64,000 nucleotides of DNA from positions 1-64,000 of the forward strand of contig NZ_JALIGC010000029.1 of the NCBI RefSeq assembly GCF_024764775.1, given 5' to 3'. Position 1 is the stretch's first letter; every line of letters starts with the position of its first letter. Below, one piece after another: positions 60,097 to 64,000 of the stretch. This DNA is from Scandinavium manionii (GTDB taxonomy: Bacteria > Pseudomonadota > Gammaproteobacteria > Enterobacterales > Enterobacteriaceae). The notes beneath the pieces were generated by a model. It made no database searches, was not told the DNA's origin, and worked only from the letters and a program-made list of their open reading frames with translations. The position numbers and the translations under genes were made by a program.

Positions 60097-62181
60097 ATGA
60101 AGACATTTTTGATGGCAAACATTGCCGCCCTTTTGCTGACCGCCAGCGCTGCGGAGGCGGCTGAACAGTATCAGTACCGTGTCGCGTTCATGCCCGATAT
60201 CCACTTTCATGATGTGTATGGCACCTTCCAGGATGGGGCGTTCAGTGGCCTGAAGAATCAAAAAAGCGGACAGAATGCGATGATCCGTACCATGTATGCG
60301 CAGTTGACCTCCACGCGTTTATTTAATGAGAACTATTTTGCCCTTCGTGCCGCACTGGATGATGCGGGCAGCAAAGGCATAAAACTTATCGCGCTACCGG
60401 GGGATTTCAGCGATGACGGGCAGCCGGTACATATTCGCGGTTTGGTGACCTTGTTGCAGGAGTATCAGCAAAAATACGGCATGCGTTTTTTTGCCACTCC
60501 CGGGAATCACGATCCTAACCGGCCTTTCGATTTACCCGGCGGTGAAGAGGATTTTTTAGGCGCAGGTGGTAAAACCCAGCGCATTTTCAGTTTTGGTGCA
60601 AAAGAGTGCAAAGGCTACCAGGGCAAAACGGCGGTGATAGCGACCGGCGCAGAATTGCCGACCATTTGCAGCCAGGAGATGGTCAGTAGCGGTTATCAGT
60701 ACATCATGAACATGATGGCGCCATTTGGTATGAACCCGCAGCAGACGGATATCTACTGGGAAACACCGTATTCATCGTATGACCAACAGCATTATTCCTA
60801 TGCTAAAGCACAACAGGCCAGCGATTTCCGCCAGCGGCAGTATGAAATTTGCGCCCAGGGTACCGGAGGGAAATATAAAAAACCGGGCTACGGGCCGTGC
60901 TTCACTGTCGCGGACAGCAGCTACCTGGTTGAACCGGTGCCGGGGTTATGGTTGATGGCGGTGGATGCAAATGTCTATCTTCCGACGAAAAACGCTGATC
61001 CGACGAAATTGACGGAAGCCAGCAATTTCGAGGGCTCAGGCGATGCCGGGTATAACAAGATGCTGACCCACAAGCAGCAGACGGTAGCCTGGATGACCGA
61101 CGTCGCGCAGCGTGCGAAAGCGCAGAATAAAACCCTGATTACCTTCAGCCATTTCCCGATGGTGGAGTTTGATAACGGGGCGGCGGGCGATCTGGAAAAT
61201 ATCTTTGGCAAAGGGAAATTCCAGCTGGCGCGAGCGCCACAAGAAGATACCAGCCATGCGCTGGCGAAAACCGGGATTGGCGTTCACGTGGGCGGACATA
61301 TGCACTTCAACGATACGGGCGTGCGTAAATACCCGGATGGCAGTTTGCTGTTTAATATTCAGGCGCCCTCCATGGCAGCCTATGTCCCGGCCTATAAAAT
61401 CCTCAATTTTTCCAGCCCGAACAGTATTGATGTGCAAACGATAATCCTCAACAGCGTGCCGCGCTTTAACGAGCTGTTTGAGCACTACCAGCAGGAATGG
61501 GATCATCTCAACGCTATCCATTCGCCTCATCTGTGGAATAAAGCGGTGCTCGGGGCGCGGGATTATTATGATTTCACCAACTGGCATATTACTGAACTCA
61601 CCCGGTTGCGCTTTATCCCGGAGGAGTGGCCGTGCGAAATCCGCCAAATGCTGTTCAGCCTGAACGGTGCGGAGATGCTGATTTTAAGTCAGCTCAACAG
61701 CCCGCTGGCCTATCAGGAGGTGTTAACCACGCCGCAAGATGCGCATGCGATTTGTGCGAAAGGCAGCGCGCCTGCACCGCGGGATATCAGTGGGCTGTAT
61801 CTGAAAAAAGAGTCCGCCGCCTGGCGCGAGGCGGAGAGCCGGGCCAGGACCTTAGCCCGCAACGCGGGGATGACGCTTGAGGAGTTTGCTGGCTGGAACG
61901 GTTTTGATCTGGCAGTGGATTTTTATCGCTTGCGCAATGCCGATGAGCTGGCGCTGAGGGATATTTCCGTCTCTCGCCTGAGGGAATACCGTCTGTTGAC
62001 CTTAACACTGGCGAAGTCTCTGCCTGCCGAGATGCCGGAGGTCACCGCAGACAGTCCGTTTGATATGATTTTCCGCCTGCGCTTCGGCAGTATTTTCAGC
62101 GTGATTGATAAATATCTGAAAGGCAGCCCGAGCCGCAATTTCCATCTGGATACGAAAACAGGCGAGATCCACGCCATCTGA
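60097..62181 (+). CDS. exported calcineurin-like metallophosphoesterase
   Basis: A 694-residue protein with a signal peptide, MKTFLMANIAALLLTASA, cut before AEQYQYRV. The metallophosphoesterase motifs are in order: DIHFHD (34), GDFSDDG (about 101), GNHD (about 136), SHFPM (about 352) and GGHMHF (about 400). The last 250 residues show no family I recognise. The ATG at 60097 follows AAAGGAC; a GTG three bases earlier is possible. It begins 15 bp after the PTS fusion gene, so it belongs to that operon; it may release a mannoside or phosphate from a phosphodiester in the periplasm. That role is a guess. Confidence 0.82.
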   Translation: MKTFLMANIAALLLTASAAEAAEQYQYRVAFMPDIHFHDVYGTFQDGAFSGLKNQKSGQNAMIRTMYAQLTSTRLFNENYFALRAALDDAGSKGIKLIALPGDFSDDGQPVHIRGLVTLLQEYQQKYGMRFFATPGNHDPNRPFDLPGGEEDFLGAGGKTQRIFSFGAKECKGYQGKTAVIATGAELPTICSQEMVSSGYQYIMNMMAPFGMNPQQTDIYWETPYSSYDQQHYSYAKAQQASDFRQRQYEICAQGTGGKYKKPGYGPCFTVADSSYLVEPVPGLWLMAVDANVYLPTKNADPTKLTEASNFEGSGDAGYNKMLTHKQQTVAWMTDVAQRAKAQNKTLITFSHFPMVEFDNGAAGDLENIFGKGKFQLARAPQEDTSHALAKTGIGVHVGGHMHFNDTGVRKYPDGSLLFNIQAPSMAAYVPAYKILNFSSPNSIDVQTIILNSVPRFNELFEHYQQEWDHLNAIHSPHLWNKAVLGARDYYDFTNWHITELTRLRFIPEEWPCEIRQMLFSLNGAEMLILSQLNSPLAYQEVLTTPQDAHAICAKGSAPAPRDISGLYLKKESAAWREAESRARTLARNAGMTLEEFAGWNGFDLAVDFYRLRNADELALRDISVSRLREYRLLTLTLAKSLPAEMPEVTADSPFDMIFRLRFGSIFSVIDKYLKGSPSRNFHLDTKTGEIHAI

Positions 62182-62200
62182 TCAGAAGAGTGTTTTTATT

Positions 62201-62228
62201 CCCCTCCGAACTGCCCGGGACGGAGGGG
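62201..62228. terminator. hairpin between the phosphoesterase gene and rhaT
   Basis: An 8-bp perfect stem CCCCTCCG / CGGAGGGG with a 12-base loop between converging genes. Neither side has a strong T run, so its efficiency is uncertain. Confidence 0.5.
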
Positions 62229-62234
62229 GATTCA

Positions 62235-63269
62235 TCAGTTAGCCATGCCTAAGCCCACGATATTCGCGGCGATGATAATCACCACGCAGCCCAGACTCAG
62301 CACACCGATCGGACGACGGCCGGCATTGTTCCACTCTTTCATAATTAACCCGACCAAACCGCCGCACAGCACGTAGAAACTCATGTGCAGCATCCAGCTC
62401 ATGTAATCGTACTGCGCCGGAATGCTGGCGTGGCCCCAGGCGTAGAAAAAGAACTGCAAATACCACATCAGGCCCGCGAGGGCGGAAAACAGGATATTGC
62501 CGATGATCATCGGTTTTGCTAGTGAGAAGTCTGCTTTTACCGACAGGTTTGGCTTGGTTGCCAGGCGGAAGAAGCAGAAGCCGAGGTTAATCACCGCGCC
62601 ACCGCCCATGATGATGACGTAGCTTGGCAGTGCCACGTACAGGGGATCGACGCCGAGGGCGGCCGCCGCTTCATGCATCGGTTTGGCCGCGTTCATGGCG
62701 AAGGACATCCCCGCCGAGAAAATGCCGCACATTACCGCCAGAATCAGCCCCTTTTTCAGGTTGAACTCTTCGGCTTTGATACCCATTTTGCGTTCTTTCA
62801 GCTGACCGGCGCGTGTGACGATACCCACGCCAATCACGGCCACCAGCACGCCCAACAGCGTCATTCGCCCGCCTTCGGTGCCGACCAGCACGTGGAACTG
62901 ACCGTTGATAATCGGGGTCATCAGGGTGCCGACAATTAGCGTGATGCCGATGGCGATACCAATCCCCATCGACATGCCGAGATAGCGCATGGTCAGGCCG
63001 TAGTTGATATTGCCGATGCCCCACATCGCGCCAAACAGAAACACCGGCAGCAGCGTAGAGGCATTAAAGGAACGGTAGTACGCCCAGAAATCAGGTAACA
63101 ACATGGCGCTGATGGCCCAGGGCAGAATTAACCATGAGACAAAACCACCAATCGCCCACATGGTTTCCCAGGACCAATTTTTAACTTTCTTGAACGGGGC
63201 ATAGAAACAGGCTGCACTGGCCGCACCTATCAAATGCCAAAGAATACCCATCGTAATCGCGTGACTCAT
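62235..63269 (-). CDS. rhaT: L-rhamnose-proton symporter RhaT
   Basis: A 344-residue inner membrane transporter with ten helices, the same length as E. coli RhaT and very similar along its length (MRYLGMSMGIGIAIGITLIV, GQLKERKMGIKAEEFNLKKG, AANIVGLGMAN). GAGGG lies about 8 bases before the ATG. It is divergent from sodA. In E. coli rhaT follows rhaR directly; here the mannosidase PTS operon lies between them. Confidence 0.96.
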   Translation of the reverse strand: MSHAITMGILWHLIGAASAACFYAPFKKVKNWSWETMWAIGGFVSWLILPWAISAMLLPDFWAYYRSFNASTLLPVFLFGAMWGIGNINYGLTMRYLGMSMGIGIAIGITLIVGTLMTPIINGQFHVLVGTEGGRMTLLGVLVAVIGVGIVTRAGQLKERKMGIKAEEFNLKKGLILAVMCGIFSAGMSFAMNAAKPMHEAAAALGVDPLYVALPSYVIIMGGGAVINLGFCFFRLATKPNLSVKADFSLAKPMIIGNILFSALAGLMWYLQFFFYAWGHASIPAQYDYMSWMLHMSFYVLCGGLVGLIMKEWNNAGRRPIGVLSLGCVVIIIAANIVGLGMAN

Positions 63270-63319
63270 TTTTTTACCCTCAATGTTTTACATCGATGAA
63301 TCTTTCATCTGACGTGACG

Positions 63320-63414
63320 AGTGTAAAAATTAGTCAATTGATTAACCTTCAGACCGCTGCCGTCCATGCCCCATACCTGGCAAAAAGCGCGTGTTACCCT
63401 TGAGCGGGCTCACA
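63320..63414 (-). promoter_or_regulatory. rhaT promoter: -10, RhaS operator and CRP site
   Basis: On the minus strand: -10 TACACT (63320-63325), 17 bp, -35 AGGTTA (63343-63348). RhaS half-sites are CGGCAGCGGTCTGAAGG (63346-63362, 12 of 17 bases like the rhaB half-site) and AACACGCGCTTTTTGCC (63379-63395), 16 bp apart. A CRP-like site (63399-63414, 8 of 10) begins 3 bp beyond, as at rhaB. Confidence 0.8.
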
Positions 63415-63463
63415 AAATCAGCCACATACCTAAAAGTTATAACCTTATTAAAATTACGGCATT

Positions 63464-63499
63464 GATAAACATTTTCAATATCATTTAATTAACTATAAT
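63464..63499 (+). promoter_or_regulatory. sodA promoter with Fur-like box
   Basis: GATAAACATTTTCAATATC (63464-63482) matches about 13 of 19 bases of the Fur consensus, and a perfect TATAAT lies at 63494-63499. E. coli sodA is repressed by Fur and activated by SoxS; a SoxS box is not clear, though ATCAGCCACATACCTAAAA at 63417-63435 is a possible weak match. Confidence 0.6.
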
Positions 63500-63557
63500 G
63501 GACCAACTGCTTACGCGGCGTAACACCTCTGCCGCCCGATGATAATTGGAGATGAAT

Positions 63558-64000
63558 ATGAGTTATACACTGCCATCCCTGCCGTACGCGTACGACGCCC
63601 TTGAGCCGCACTTCGACAAGCAGACGATGGAAATCCATCACTCTAAACACCACCAGGCCTATGTGAACAACGCGAATGCTGCGCTGGAAAGCCTGCCTGA
63701 GTTTGCAAACCTGCCTGTTGAAGAACTGATCACCAAACTGGATCAGCTGCCAGCAGACAAGAAAAACGTTCTGCGTAACAACGCTGGCGGTCACGCAAAC
63801 CACAGCCTGTTCTGGAAAGGCCTGAAAACCGGTACTACTCTGCAGGGCGACCTGAAAGCGGCTATCGAAAGCACCTTCGGCTCTGTTGAGAAATTCAAAG
63901 AAGAGTTCGAGAAAGCTGCTGCTACCCGTTTCGGCTCTGGCTGGGCGTGGCTGGTACTGAAAGACGGCAAACTGGCCGTTGTTTCTACCGCTAACCAGGA
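63558..64000 (+). CDS. sodA: manganese superoxide dismutase, 5' part
   Basis: Dismutates superoxide in the cytoplasm. The window ends after 147 codons of about 206. The start MSYTLPSLPYAYDALEPHFD is that of E. coli SodA; the first metal ligand is the His in MEIHHSKHHQAYVN and the second lies in GGHANHSLFWKGL. ATTGGAGATGAAT before the ATG gives a good ribosome site (GGAG). The 3' end lies outside the window. Confidence 0.97.
   Translation, partial: MSYTLPSLPYAYDALEPHFDKQTMEIHHSKHHQAYVNNANAALESLPEFANLPVEELITKLDQLPADKKNVLRNNAGGHANHSLFWKGLKTGTTLQGDLKAAIESTFGSVEKFKEEFEKAAATRFGSGWAWLVLKDGKLAVVSTANQ

Noticed and set aside
1..64000. CRISPR arrays, tRNA genes, insertion sequences or prophage
   Set aside because: I looked for regular spaced repeats, tRNA-like cloverleaf signatures, transposase or integrase motifs on both strands and saw none; the only mobile traces are REP/ERIC repeats and the hsdR scrap.

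Overview
The window is a chromosomal segment of a gammaproteobacterium of the family Enterobacteriaceae. Most genes in the left half match Escherichia coli K-12 genes in order, and many predicted proteins align end to end with the K-12 product. The rhamnose ABC transporter, the propanediol reductase next to it, the ERIC repeats and the extra sugar islands point to an Enterobacter-like relative rather than Escherichia itself. I cannot name the genus from sequence alone.

Layout. (1) 1-112: the 3' end of a 5S rRNA gene and its terminator. (2) 193-11190: molybdenum cofactor genes mobBA, yihD, srkA-dsbA, yihG, polA, the sRNA genes spf (Spot 42) and csrC, engB, yihI and hemN. The E. coli gene yihF is missing between dsbA and yihG. 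(3) 11215-15592: the nitrogen control operon glnA-glnL-glnG with its sigma-54 promoter, a pair of NtrC enhancer sites, an NtrC operator at the glnL promoter, and an ERIC repeat between glnA and glnL. (4) 15744-20703: typA/bipA, then the overlapping genes yihX-yihY-dtd-yiiD. (5) 20727-21855: a small variable spot with an esterase fragment and a CopG/PIN toxin-antitoxin pair. (6) 21894-28447: formate dehydrogenase-O (fdoGHI-fdhE, with fdoG read through a selenocysteine UGA) and the divergent fdhD.

(7) 28576-40825: an accessory carbohydrate and transport region. It holds a small DUF1471 protein, the frvABXR fructose-like PTS operon, a branched-chain amino acid exporter (azlCD) with a divergent regulator, a RafY-like porin, an operon of a GH4 phospho-glycosidase, an orphan lactose/cellobiose-type EIIC and a GntR regulator, and a scrap of a type I restriction gene (hsdR). 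(8) 40835-52872: an enlarged rhamnose locus. rhaB-A-D is followed on the same strand by an ABC sugar transporter, a lactaldehyde/propanediol dehydrogenase and rhaM; rhaSR diverges. (9) 52951-62181: a catabolic operon placed between rhaR and rhaT, with a CRP site, a long structured leader, fructose-type EIIB and EIIC, a GH38 alpha-mannosidase, an HPr-EI-EIIA fusion and an exported metallophosphoesterase. (10) 62235-64000: rhaT and the start of sodA.

How it works together. The rhamnose genes form one regulon: rhaB and rhaT both carry a two-half-site RhaS operator with a CRP site exactly 3 bp beyond it. Uptake can go through RhaT or the ABC system, and the aldolase product L-lactaldehyde can be reduced by the encoded dehydrogenase. 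The operon between rhaR and rhaT looks like a self-contained system for an imported, phosphorylated mannoside. It has its own phosphotransfer chain, yet no recognisable regulator gene. Its leader, with a strong intrinsic terminator before the first structural gene, is the least explained part of the window.
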